A stretch of DNA of 64,000 bases, taken from Kitasatospora herbaricolor. GTDB taxonomy: Bacteria > Actinomycetota > Actinomycetes > Streptomycetales > Streptomycetaceae. Positions within the stretch are counted from its first letter, which is position 1. Each line of letters starts with the position of its first letter. The stretch is from assembly GCF_030813695.1 (NCBI RefSeq), contig NZ_JAUSVA010000002.1, forward strand, positions 8,951,501 to 9,015,500, given 5' to 3'. The notes beneath the pieces are model-generated. The model had not been told where the DNA came from and did no database searches. It worked only from the letters and a program-made list of their open reading frames with translations. The position numbers were made by a program, and so were the translations under genes. Of this stretch, positions 19,801 through 24,556 are shown in pieces.

Positions 19801-21172
19801 CGACCTGGTCAGGTGGCGCTCCGGCGGGGTGCTGGACTACCTGGGCCGGGCCGACGACCAGGTCAAGATCCGCGGCTTCCGGATCGAACTCGGCGAGATC
19901 GAGGCGGTGCTGGCCCGGCACCCGGACGTCCGGCAGGCGCTGGTCGTCGCCCGGGAGGACCGGCCCGGCGACCGGCGACTCGTCGCCTACTGCACGGCCG
20001 CGGCGCAGGCCGGCCCGCTGGAGGAGGAGCTGACCCGCTGGGCGGCGCGCCGGCTGCCCGGGTACATGGTGCCCTCGGCCGTCCTGCTGCTCGACGCGCT
20101 GCCGCTGAACGCCAACGGCAAGGTCGACCACCGGGTTCTGCCGGCACCGGAGTTGGCGGCGCCGAGGCCGGGGCGCGGCCCGCGCACCCCGCAGGAGCGC
20201 ATCCTGCGCGACCTCTTCACGGAGGTGCTCGGCCTCGACGAGTCCGCGGCGGGGGCGCGACCGGTCGGGATCGACGACAACTTCTTCGAGCTCGGCGGGC
20301 ATTCGCTGCTGGCGACCAAGCTGCTCAGCCGGGTCCGGACGGCGCTCGGCGCCGACCTCGGGATGCGGGCGGTGTTCGAGGCCCCGACGGTGGCCGGGCT
20401 GGCCGCCCGGCTGACCACCGGGGAGGCCCCGGACGCGCTCGACGTGCTGCTGCCGCTGCGCTCCGGGGGCGACCGGCCGCCGCTGTTCTGCGTCCATCCG
20501 GCGGCGGGGATCAGCTGGGTGTACTCGGGTCTGCTCCGTCACCTGGACGCCGCCCACCCGGTCTACGGGCTGCAGGCCCGTGGCCTGCGCGGGGCCGCGC
20601 CGGCGAGCGTGGCGGAGATCGCGGAGGACTACCTCGGCCGGCTCCGGTCCGTCCGACCCGAGGGCCCCTACCACCTGTTGGGCTGGTCCTTCGGGGCCGT
20701 GGTGGCGCACGCGGTGGCGGTCCGGCTGCAGGAGGAGGGCGAACGGGTGGCCCTGCTGGCCCTGCTGGACGGGGCACCGGGCCGGCCCGAGGAACCCGCC
20801 GCGGGCCCGGTCGGGGAGCCGGCCGACACCCTGGCCGAGCTGCTGGTCTCGCTCGGGTACGACCCGGCCGACCCGCGCGGCCTCGGCGACCTGGAGGCGA
20901 TGCTCGGCGAGGCCGCCCGCGTCCTGCCCGACGTCTTCGCCGGCAACGAGAAGATGATGCGCGAGCACGTCCCCGGGCGCTTCGAGGGGGACGCGGTGTT
21001 CTTCGGCGCCACCCTCGACAAGCCCGCCGACTGGCCGTACGAGGAGGCCTGGCGCCCCTACGTGGGCGGCCGGATCGAAGCGTACCGACTTGCCTGTGAA
21101 CACGGCGCGATGACGCAGCCGGGTCCGATCGCACGGATCGGTTCCGTGCTGGCCGAGAAGTTTGGGGAGTAG
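7823..21172 (+). CDS. Four-module NRPS: (C-A-PCP)x4-TE
   Basis: 4449 residues. GTG 7823 is preceded by GAAGGAAG; the protein begins almost at the C1 motif (SFAQQRLWLID), so there is no docking extension. C domains have HHxxxDG at residues 129, 1175, 2228 and 3285. A domains have TSGSTG at 615, 1657, 2712 and 3766. Carrier serines in LGGHSL are S1002, S2046, S3103 and S4161. A type I thioesterase occupies about 4200-4449 with GWSFGA (S4289). No epimerisation, methylation or heterocyclisation domain was found. Approximate pocket residues: module 2 D-T-E-T-M-G-I-V-D-K and module 3 D-A-D-T-A-G-L-V-D-K, both acidic; modules 1 and 4 share the FDAATYELW type and are neutral. It should add four residues and release the peptide by hydrolysis or cyclisation. 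Modules share long near-identical DNA blocks (see repeats). Confidence 0.97.
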   Translation: MIPVSFAQQRLWLIDQIEGRSPLYNLPFAVRLRGELDVPALRAAVADVVERHETLRTVFPVVGDVPVQQVLPVAEAEFGFELVDCGPADYPARRDAAAATTFDLSTELPIRVTVFTLAPGEHVLLVVLHHIAGDGWSLGPFLRDLATAYTARHAGGGPGWEPLPVQYADYALWQRELLGEEGDPESLLARQLAHWRDALAGLPEELDLPADRPRPATPSGAADGLEFRLDAGLHAALLDLARAHRATLFMVLQAGLAALLSRLGAGTDVPIGSGVAGRPDEALDDLVGFFVNTLVLRTDTSGDPDFTELLARVRETQLDAHAHQDVPFERLVEELNPVRSLARHPLFQVLLVLQNNEPARLGLPGLEATPEPIGMRVAKFDLNIGMEETFGPDGAPAGITGSIEYAVDLFDRSTVASVAERLGRLLAAVAADPSVPVGRVELLGSRERELVLEGWNDTAAPVVVGSLPGLFEACVAREPDAVALVADGLELSYGELNARANRLAHRLIALGVGAESPVAMLLERSAEVVVATLAVLKAGGFYVPMHASLPAERMAGVLADTGARVLLTDRAELGFEHGATVLRPGEELPGEELPDVETDPAVAIDPDQLAYVMFTSGSTGVPKGVAVRHRDVVDLAADRRWQDGAHHRILLHSPHAFDAATYELWVPLLAGGTVVVAPPGGLDAPALRTVVARHGVTALFITKALFDLVAEEDPAAFAGLRTVSTGGEAASGVLMRRVLDACPDLLLAHVYGPTEATTFATHQALSATELAAVRVPIGTPLDNMRSYVLDERLRPVPPGVAGELYIAGAGLARGYWNRPALTAERFVACPFVPGERMYRTGDLVRQRDGGALEFQGRADAQVKLRGFRIELTEIEAVLSRHEDVRQVIVIAREDRPGDTRLVAYCAAGGEPGALAAELRGRAADALPAYMVPAAVVVLDALPLNANGKVDRRALPVPEQGRPAAGRAPRDPREEILCGLFAEVLGLDEVTIDEDFFDLGGHSLLATRLVSRARTALGVELGIADLFQAPTVAGLGERLSGGATRPALRPRPRPAHLPPSYAQQRLWFIGQVEGPSPTYNVTLALRLRGPLDRSALAAALADVVDRHESLRTVFRASDGVPGQEILPGPAGPLLTVTGAPLDELAGHTFDLATDLPMHAYLRPEGPDEHVLLLVMHHIASDGWSMGPLFQDLARAYRARCDGAAPGWRPLAVQYADYTLWQQELLGSEQDGGSLLAGQLAFWKDALAGLPEELALPLDRPRPPVAGHRGDVVPVELEPGLHRRLVELAAANGVTVFMLLQGALATLLHRFGAGEDIPIGAPVAGRMDEALDELVGFFANTLVLRVDLAGRPSFEEVLHRVRATNLAAYAHQDVPFERLVEELNPVRSLARHPLFQVMLAFNNTAEANLEFPGVKAEFEPVGAGSATFDLTLNLVERRGADGTPAGLGGAFEYATDLFDRETAERLAAGLVRLLEQVADAPAAPVGAIDVLSARDRLALAGWNATAAAPAPALYTEVFEAQVARTPDEVALVCGEDRLTYAELNARANRVARGLVAAGVGPEDVVALALTRSADAVTGLLGVLKAGAAYLPLDAEYPEERIAHMLGDARPALALTHRAWSSDLAGVRAVLIDDSAWQRHAGENLGPRAGAGNAAYVIYTSGSTGRPKGVVVDHGNLANLLAFHRAETVAATERAHQGERFRVALTASLSFDTSLEGFLWLASGHELHLLGEDVRRDATAVSRYVAEAEIDVLDLTPTYAEQLIEEGLLAGRRPALLMLGGEAAGQALWNTLRATEGTLSYNIYGPTECTVDALFARLADGERPVIGAPVANTTVHVLDERLSPVPPGVAGELYLAGAGLGRGYLNRTALTAERFVACPFAPGERMYRTGDLARWRTDGQVEYLGRTDQQVKIRGFRIELGEVEAALGAHPRVLQAAAVARTDAPGGSRLVAYVVAEPGLEAAELRAFAGASLPAYMVPAAVVLLDALPLTVNGKLDRTALPEPEYLAVAAGRAARTPREEILCGLFAEVLGLESVGIDDGFFDLGGHSLLATKLLSRVRSVLGVELGIRAVFEHPTVAGLSRQLDSGGSARPGLVPAARPEVVPLSFAQQRLWLIDRMEGPGPLYNVPVALRLHGDVDLAALEAALADVVERHESLRTVVVEADGEPCQLVLPAEAARPVLEVVDCRTGDPVEALAEFAWRPFDLAGDLPVRAAALRIGAQEHLLVLVLHHIASDGWSMGPLMRDLAEAYTARTAGDRPDWQPLPVQYADYALWQRELLGTEDAAGTTLLERQIAFWRESLTGLPEELELPTDRPRQAVTDHLGDRVVLPLGAELHRELLEVARAHRVTLFMVLQAGLAALLSRLGAGTDVPIGSVVAGRSDEALDELVGFFVNTLVLRTDTSGDPSFAELLARVREVDLAAYAHQDVPFERLVEELNPVRSLARHPLFQVMLILQNNESSELGLGALEVAAEPIGMRAAKFDLNVILEESFTPDGRPAGLDCAIDYAVDLFDRGTVESVAGRLGRLLAAVAADPQIRVGRIELLGEEERGRILGEWNATSRAVPPALVSEVFEAQAARTPDEVALVCGEDRLTYAELNARANRVARGLVAAGVGPEDVVALALTRSADAVTGLLGVLKAGAAYLPLDAEYPAERIAHMLGDARPALALTHRAWSSDLAGVRAVLIDDSAWQRHTGENLGPRAGAGNAAYVIYTSGSTGRPKGVVVDHRSIANLLAFHRTETIGAAELAHPAGRFRAALTASLCFDASWDGLLWMVAGHELHLIDDEVRRDASALVRYVRDARVDALEVTPTYAEQLIEEGLLADRPPAVLALGGEAVRPSLWSELRAAQATAGHNLYGPTECTVDALFARLADGERPVIGSPVANSRAYVLDERLSPVPPGVAGELYLAGAGLGRGYLNRTALTAERFVACPFAPGERMYRTGDLARWRTDGQVEYLGRTDDQVKIRGFRIELGEVEAVLARHPEVRQVTVTAREDRAGDRRLVAYCAVTAAGPSLATELRRFAADALPAYMVPSAVVALDALPLNASGKVDHRALPEPDYTVFSTGRAARTPREEILCGLFAEVLGLESVGIDDGFFDLGGHSLLATKLLSRVRSVLGAELGIRAVFEHPTVAGLSRQLESAEGTRTAPAARPRPEVVPLSFAQQRLWLIDRMEGPGPLYNVPVALRLHGDVDLAALEAALADVVERHESLRTVVVEADGEPCQLVLPAEAARPVLDVVDCRASGAGAAAEEFADRPFDLAGDLPVRAAALRIGAQEHLLVLVLHHIASDGWSMGPLMRDLAEAYTARTAGDRPDWQPLPVQYADYALWQRELLGTEDDPASILSRQLAHWRESLADLPAELALPTDRPRPAATEHGGDRVVLPLGAELHRELLEVARAHRVTLFMVLQAGVAALLSRLGAGTDVPIGSVVAGRSDEALDELVGFFVNTLVLRTDTSGDPSFAELLARVREVDLAAYAHQDVPFERLVEELNPVRSLTRHPLFQVMLVLEGAGDTPFDLAGLRVSAEPVGASAAKFDLNFGMTESFDQDGNPAGLECAVEYAVDLFDRSTVASVAERLGRLLAAVAADPSVPVGRVELLGSRERELVLEGWNDTAAPVVVGSLPGLFEACVAREPDAVALVADGVELSYRELNVRANRLAHRLIDLGITAESPVAMVLERSAEVVVATLAIVKAGGFYVPMHASLPPERMAGVLADTGAGVLLTDRAELGFEHDAMVVRPGDELPDDDTDPSVAVHPDQLAYVMFTSGSTGVPKGVAVRHRDVVDLAADRRFRHAGPPDRMLLHSPHAFDAATYELWVPLLAGGTVVVAPPGDLSPSVLREVLARHSVTTLFLTKGLFDVVAEEDPAALAGLRTVGTGGDTASAAMVRRIADAAPGVTLLNLYGPTEITTAATCHTLLGSTSAGGPVPIGTPLDNTRVHVLDEHLQPVPPGVPGELYIAGAGLARGYWNRPALTAERFVACPFAPGERMYRTGDLVRWRSGGVLDYLGRADDQVKIRGFRIELGEIEAVLARHPDVRQALVVAREDRPGDRRLVAYCTAAAQAGPLEEELTRWAARRLPGYMVPSAVLLLDALPLNANGKVDHRVLPAPELAAPRPGRGPRTPQERILRDLFTEVLGLDESAAGARPVGIDDNFFELGGHSLLATKLLSRVRTALGADLGMRAVFEAPTVAGLAARLTTGEAPDALDVLLPLRSGGDRPPLFCVHPAAGISWVYSGLLRHLDAAHPVYGLQARGLRGAAPASVAEIAEDYLGRLRSVRPEGPYHLLGWSFGAVVAHAVAVRLQEEGERVALLALLDGAPGRPEEPAAGPVGEPADTLAELLVSLGYDPADPRGLGDLEAMLGEAARVLPDVFAGNEKMMREHVPGRFEGDAVFFGATLDKPADWPYEEAWRPYVGGRIEAYRLACEHGAMTQPGPIARIGSVLAEKFGE
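9031..9271 (+). repeat. NRPS recombination block 1, copy in module 1
   Basis: 241 bp identical to 18499-18739 in module 4 (offset 9468), covering the end of the C domain, the linker and the start of the A domain. Codons here favour G- and T-ending forms (ttg, gtt, gct) unlike the C-ending codons around it, so the patch stands out in composition. Confidence 0.9.
12362..12835 (+). repeat. NRPS recombination block 2, copy in module 2
   Basis: 474 bp matching 15527-16000 in module 3 (offset 3165) with about four substitutions by eye. It spans the N-terminal part of the A domain up to just after TSGSTGRPKGVVVDH. The following A-core sequence, which carries the pocket residues, then diverges between the two modules. 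Confidence 0.88.
15527..16000 (+). repeat. NRPS recombination block 2, copy in module 3
   Basis: Partner of 12362-12835. Further near-identical stretches link modules 2 and 3 at the A-PCP end (about 13845-14050 with 17016-17225) and at the start of C3 and C4 (about 14111-14350 with 17282-17520). Confidence 0.88.
18499..18739 (+). repeat. NRPS recombination block 1, copy in module 4
   Basis: Partner of 9031-9271. Similarity to module 1 continues in patches through the A domain, for example the TSGSTG region (9649-9722 with 19105-19178) and the A4 region (9771-9859 with 19227-19315). Confidence 0.9.
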
Positions 21173-21176
21173 AGCG

Positions 21177-22454
21177 ATGAGCCGTGTCGATGTGGAACCG
21201 AAGGTCGAGGAACGGCCGCCCCGCGGGCGGTGGGGGCTGCTGGCGGAACCCGACTTCCGCCGGCTGTGGATCGGGGAGACGACCAGCGGCCTGGGTACGG
21301 CCGTCGGCAACGTCGCGCTGGCCCTGGTGGCGGTGGTGACGCTGGGGGCGAGCCCGTTCATGGTCGGGCTGCTGACCGCCTCGGCCTGGCTTCCGTGGCT
21401 CTTCCTCGGGCTCACCGCCGGTGCCTGGGTGGACCGTTGGCCGCGCCGGACGGTGATGCTGGTCTGCGACCTGGCGCTGCTGGTGCTGTTCGCCAGCGTC
21501 CCGGTGGCGGGCTGGCTCGGGGTGCTGACCATCGGCCAGCTGGTGGTGGTGGCCCTGCTGACCGGCGCGGTGAAGGTCTTCTTCAGCACCGCGTACGGGG
21601 CGGTGGTGCCCTCGCTGGTGGCCAGGCCCGACCTGCTGGAGGCCAACGTCAAGCTGCGGGCCGGCGAGTCGGCGGTGGAGATCGCCGGGCCGGGCGTCGC
21701 GGGCGTCGTCTCGCAGCTGTTCGGGGCGGCGACCGGGATGCTGCTGGACGCCGTGACCTACCTGGTCTCCGCGCTGTTCCTGGGGGCGATCGAGACCAGG
21801 GAGAAGCCGCCGGCGCGGGCCGCCCGGCAGAGCATCGTGCGGGAGATCGGCGAAGGGGTGCGGTTCCTGGTCCGCGATCCGTACCTGCGCACGCTGGCCT
21901 GCTTCGGCGCGGTCGGCAACCTGGCCCTGAACGGGATCCAGGCCGTCCAGACGGTCTTCCTGGTCCGTGGTGTGGGCCTGGACCAGGGCGGGGTCGGCCT
22001 GGTGTTCGCCGTGGTGAGCGTGGGCGGGCTGGTCGGTGCCTCGACGGCCGGCCGGATCGCCCGCCGCTTCGGCACCGCCCGCGGCCTGCTCGTCTGCGAA
22101 CTGGTGGTGGCGCCGTTCATCCTGCTGCTGCCGACCGCCGGCCGGGGGGTGCCGCTCCCGGTGAGCGTGCTCGCCTGGTCGGTCGCGGTCTGCGGGGTGG
22201 TGGCGGGCAACGTCATCGCCGGCAGCTTCTACCAGACCTACTGCCCGCCGGAGATGATCGGCCGGATCCGGGCGAGCGCCTCCACCGTCAACTACAGCGC
22301 GATCCCGGTGGGCGCCCTGCTGGGCGGCTACCTCGGCGGGGTCCTGGACAGCAGGACCACGATCTGGATCATGTCCGCCGTCCTGCTCTCCGCCGGCCTG
22401 ATCCTGCTGGCCAGTCCGATCCGATCCCTGCGGAACTTCCCGGAGCACTCATGA
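21177..22454 (+). CDS. Major facilitator exporter (EntS/MFS_3 type)
   Basis: 425 residues, about twelve hydrophobic segments, with the loop motif AGAWVDRWPRR typical of MFS drug and siderophore exporters. ATG 21177, four bases after the NRPS stop, is preferred: GGGGAG in the NRPS end gives it a ribosome site. A TTG at 21162 in the same frame would add five residues. Position in the operon makes it the likely exporter of the finished peptide and so a self-protection function. Its end overlaps the GNAT start (ATGA). Substrate is inferred from context only. Confidence 0.92.
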   Translation: MSRVDVEPKVEERPPRGRWGLLAEPDFRRLWIGETTSGLGTAVGNVALALVAVVTLGASPFMVGLLTASAWLPWLFLGLTAGAWVDRWPRRTVMLVCDLALLVLFASVPVAGWLGVLTIGQLVVVALLTGAVKVFFSTAYGAVVPSLVARPDLLEANVKLRAGESAVEIAGPGVAGVVSQLFGAATGMLLDAVTYLVSALFLGAIETREKPPARAARQSIVREIGEGVRFLVRDPYLRTLACFGAVGNLALNGIQAVQTVFLVRGVGLDQGGVGLVFAVVSVGGLVGASTAGRIARRFGTARGLLVCELVVAPFILLLPTAGRGVPLPVSVLAWSVAVCGVVAGNVIAGSFYQTYCPPEMIGRIRASASTVNYSAIPVGALLGGYLGGVLDSRTTIWIMSAVLLSAGLILLASPIRSLRNFPEHS

Positions 22455-23041
22455 CCGACACCGTTGTCACCAGCCTCGACATCAGAGCACTGCGGGCGGC
22501 CGACAGCACCGCCATCGCCGACCTCTACCTGCACGACCGCCACTTCCTGCGGATGTGGGAGCCCGAGGAGGCGGACGAGTTCTTCACCGGCCCCGGCCAG
22601 CGCGAGGCGGTGGAGTCGACGCTGCGCGAGTGCGCGAGCGGCCGGATGCTGGCCTGGGTGATCGTGGCCGGCGGCGAGATCGTCGGGCGGGTCAACCTCA
22701 ACAACCTGGCCATGGGCCCGCTGCGGAGCTGCTCGATCGGCTACTGGGTGGCCCAGCGGTACGGCGGCCGGGGGTACGCGAGCTTCGCGGTGGAGAGCGC
22801 GCTGGACATCGCCTTCCACGACCTGAGCCTGCACCGGGTGGACGCCTTCGCCCGCCTGGACAACGCCCGGTCACTGCGGGTGCTGGAGAAGAACGGCTTC
22901 CGGACGGTGGGCATCTCGCGCGGTCACCTGCACGTCGGGGGCCGCTGGCAGGACGAGATCTACCTGCAGAGGCTGGCGCCCTGGGACGACGGCGTCCAGC
23001 TCGAACCCGCCTTCGCCACCTCGATCCTGGGAGAGTCATGA
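22451..23041 (+). CDS. GNAT-family N-acetyltransferase (RimJ-like)
   Basis: 196 residues. The acetyl-CoA loop appears as WVAQRYGGRGYASFAV and the C-terminal helix as LDNARSLRVLEKNGFRTVG, both characteristic of ribosomal-protein-type GNATs. The start overlaps the exporter stop and the end overlaps the next start by 4 nt, so it belongs to the NRPS operon. It could acetylate the peptide or a precursor amine, or inactivate the product for self-resistance. Sequence alone does not separate these. Confidence 0.9.
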   Translation: MTDTVVTSLDIRALRAADSTAIADLYLHDRHFLRMWEPEEADEFFTGPGQREAVESTLRECASGRMLAWVIVAGGEIVGRVNLNNLAMGPLRSCSIGYWVAQRYGGRGYASFAVESALDIAFHDLSLHRVDAFARLDNARSLRVLEKNGFRTVGISRGHLHVGGRWQDEIYLQRLAPWDDGVQLEPAFATSILGES

Positions 23042-23868
23042 CCAGCCCGCAGCACCTCCGGACCGCCCGCCCCCGGCACTACCTGATGTGCCGCCCGAGC
23101 TACTTCGAGGTGACCTACTCGATCAACCCGTGGATGGACCCGGCGAAGCCGGTGGACGGTCCGCTCGCGGTCACCCAGTGGGAGCGACTGCGCGACCTCT
23201 ACACCGAGTTGGGCCACACCGTGGAGGAGATCACGCCGCTGCCCGGGCTGCCCGACATGGTGTACGCGGCGAACGGGGCCACGGTGGTGGACGGCCGGGT
23301 ACTGGGTGCCCGGTTCCGCAACGCGGAGCGGTCCGCGGAGGGGCCCGCCTACCTGGCGTGGTTCCGCGCCCGCGGCTACCGGGACACCCTGGACCCCGTC
23401 CACGTGAACGAGGGCGAGGGCGACTTCCTGGTCACCGACACCTGCGTGCTGGCCGGCCGCGGGTTCCGCAGCACCCCGGCCGGGCACCGCGAGGCCCAGG
23501 AGTTCTTCGGCCGCCCGGTGGTCGGGCTGGACCTCGTCGACCCGCGCTACTACCACCTGGACACCGCGCTGAGCGTGCTGGACGGCGACGAGGTGATGTA
23601 CCACCCGGCCGCCTTCTCGCCCGGCAGCCGGGAGGTGCTGCGGCGGCTGTTCCCCGACGCGCTGCTGGTGGCCGAGGCCGACGCGGAGGTGTTCGGGCTC
23701 AACGCGGTGAGCGACGGACTGAACGTGGTGCTCCCCGAGGCCGCCACCGGACTGTCCGCGCAGCTGCGCGCCCGGGGGTTCCGGCCGATCGGGATGGACC
23801 TCACCGAGCTGCTCAAGGGCGGTGGCAGCGTGAAGTGCTGCACCCTGGAGATCCGGTCGGGCGCCTGA
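23038..23868 (+). CDS. Dimethylargininase/amidinotransferase-fold enzyme
   Basis: 276 residues of the guanidino-modifying (DDAH/ADI/AGAT) superfamily. The N-terminal MCRPSYFEVTYSINPWM and PDMVYAANGA blocks, EGEGDF, a catalytic His173 in YYHLDTALSVL and the C-terminal GGGSVKCCTLE with Cys267 as probable nucleophile are all present, so it looks active. Family members hydrolyse methylated arginines to citrulline or move amidino groups. In streptomycetes a relative is common near ornithine aminotransferase, but here it is the last gene of an NRPS operon (4-nt overlap with the GNAT). A role in supplying or altering an arginine-derived residue is plausible and unproven. Confidence 0.88.
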   Translation: MTSPQHLRTARPRHYLMCRPSYFEVTYSINPWMDPAKPVDGPLAVTQWERLRDLYTELGHTVEEITPLPGLPDMVYAANGATVVDGRVLGARFRNAERSAEGPAYLAWFRARGYRDTLDPVHVNEGEGDFLVTDTCVLAGRGFRSTPAGHREAQEFFGRPVVGLDLVDPRYYHLDTALSVLDGDEVMYHPAAFSPGSREVLRRLFPDALLVAEADAEVFGLNAVSDGLNVVLPEAATGLSAQLRARGFRPIGMDLTELLKGGGSVKCCTLEIRSGA

Positions 23869-23876
23869 GGGGCGGC

Positions 23877-23900
23877 GCGGGCGGGCCCCGGCCCGCCCGC
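23877..23900 (+). terminator. Terminator hairpin closing the NRPS operon
   Basis: Perfect 11-bp inverted repeat (GCGGGCGGGCC at 23877-23887, GGCCCGCCCGC at 23890-23900) starting 9 nt after the last stop codon. There is no T tract, as is common in this GC range. Confidence 0.75.
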
Positions 23901-23903
23901 CGG

Positions 23904-24063
23904 TCGACGGGGGAGCGGGGCGATGGGTGACGCCGGCCGTCGCCGCGGTCGACCTACCGGTGGACGCGTCGTCGACGCCCCGGTCAACGCGCCGATCGAC
24001 GGTGATCGGTGCAGGTCAGGGCCCGATCAACGGGATCGACGGCCGACTCGCCGATCGATCGAC
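23904..24063 (+). promoter_or_regulatory. Cluster of TCGAC motifs upstream of the secreted peptide gene
   Basis: TCGAC occurs at 23904, 23949, 23972, 23996, 24036 and 24059. Two pairs are 23-24 bp apart (23972/23996 and 24036/24059), about two helical turns. SARP-type winged-helix regulators bind direct heptamer repeats in phase with the helix, and an AfsR-like regulator is encoded next door, so this is a candidate operator. The 317-bp gap 23869-24185 holds no gene apart from this and the preceding hairpin. Confidence 0.4.
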
Positions 24064-24185
24064 GCGGCGGCCCGGCCGTGGTGCTCAAGCGTAGATCCGG
24101 CGTTGACCGGCTCTTGTCAGAGTGGAGTCACCGAAGAGGCGGAGAACACACTCGCCGGAGAATCACTCCCAGGGGGTATCCAGTC

Positions 24186-24353
24186 ATGAAGACCCGATTC
24201 AGCAAGCTCCGGTTGGTCGCGGCGGGCCTCGGCATCGCGATGGCGATCGGCAGCGCGGCCGGCACGGCGGGGGCTTTCGGCGGGACGCACCACCGGGTGG
24301 TCGTCGCGGCTCCCGAGGCGGGCCTGGAGGACTGGAACAGCACCGGGTCCTGA
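24186..24353 (+). CDS. Small secreted peptide precursor (55 aa)
   Basis: ATG 24186 with AGGGGG at 24171-24176 (9 nt spacing). The first 30 residues are a clear Sec signal peptide: MKTRFSKLR, a hydrophobic core LVAAGLGIAMAIG and a cleavage site after AGTAGA. The predicted mature part is about 25 residues, starting FGGTHHRVVV and ending LEDWNSTGS. It has no Cys. I recognise no family. It lies between the NRPS operon and the convergent AfsR-like regulator, behind a motif-rich upstream region, and is followed by two hairpins, so it looks like a self-contained transcription unit. It could be a signalling or surface peptide. Coding status is supported by the ribosome site, the signal peptide and codon use. 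Confidence 0.72.
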   Translation: MKTRFSKLRLVAAGLGIAMAIGSAAGTAGAFGGTHHRVVVAAPEAGLEDWNSTGS

Positions 24354-24382
24354 GCCCGGCGGCCGCCCCCGCGAGGGCGACG

Positions 24383-24398
24383 CCGCCCGGGAGGGCGG
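24383..24398 (+). terminator. Small hairpin after the peptide gene
   Basis: CCGCCC (24383-24388) pairs with GGGCGG (24393-24398) around a 4-nt loop, 29 nt after the stop of the secreted peptide. Confidence 0.4.
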
Positions 24399-24409
24399 GA
24401 CACCCCCGG

Positions 24410-24494
24410 CCCGTGCCGTGCGAACGCCGGCCGGCCCACCAGCACCCGCTACCGGGGGTGTGGCGTGGACCGGCCGGCGCTCGCACGGCACGGG
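24410..24494. terminator. Large inverted repeat between convergent genes
   Basis: Two 25-nt arms (24410-24434 and 24470-24494) are reverse complements with a single A-C mismatch and enclose a 35-nt loop. The element lies between the end of the peptide gene (+) and the end of the AfsR-like gene (-), so a bidirectional terminator is the simplest reading. It is much larger than usual. Confidence 0.65.
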
Positions 24495-24556
24495 GCGTCT
24501 CGGGCGGTCCCGGTGGGCCCCGGGGCCTGCCGGCCGAGCCGGGAGGCGACCCGCGG

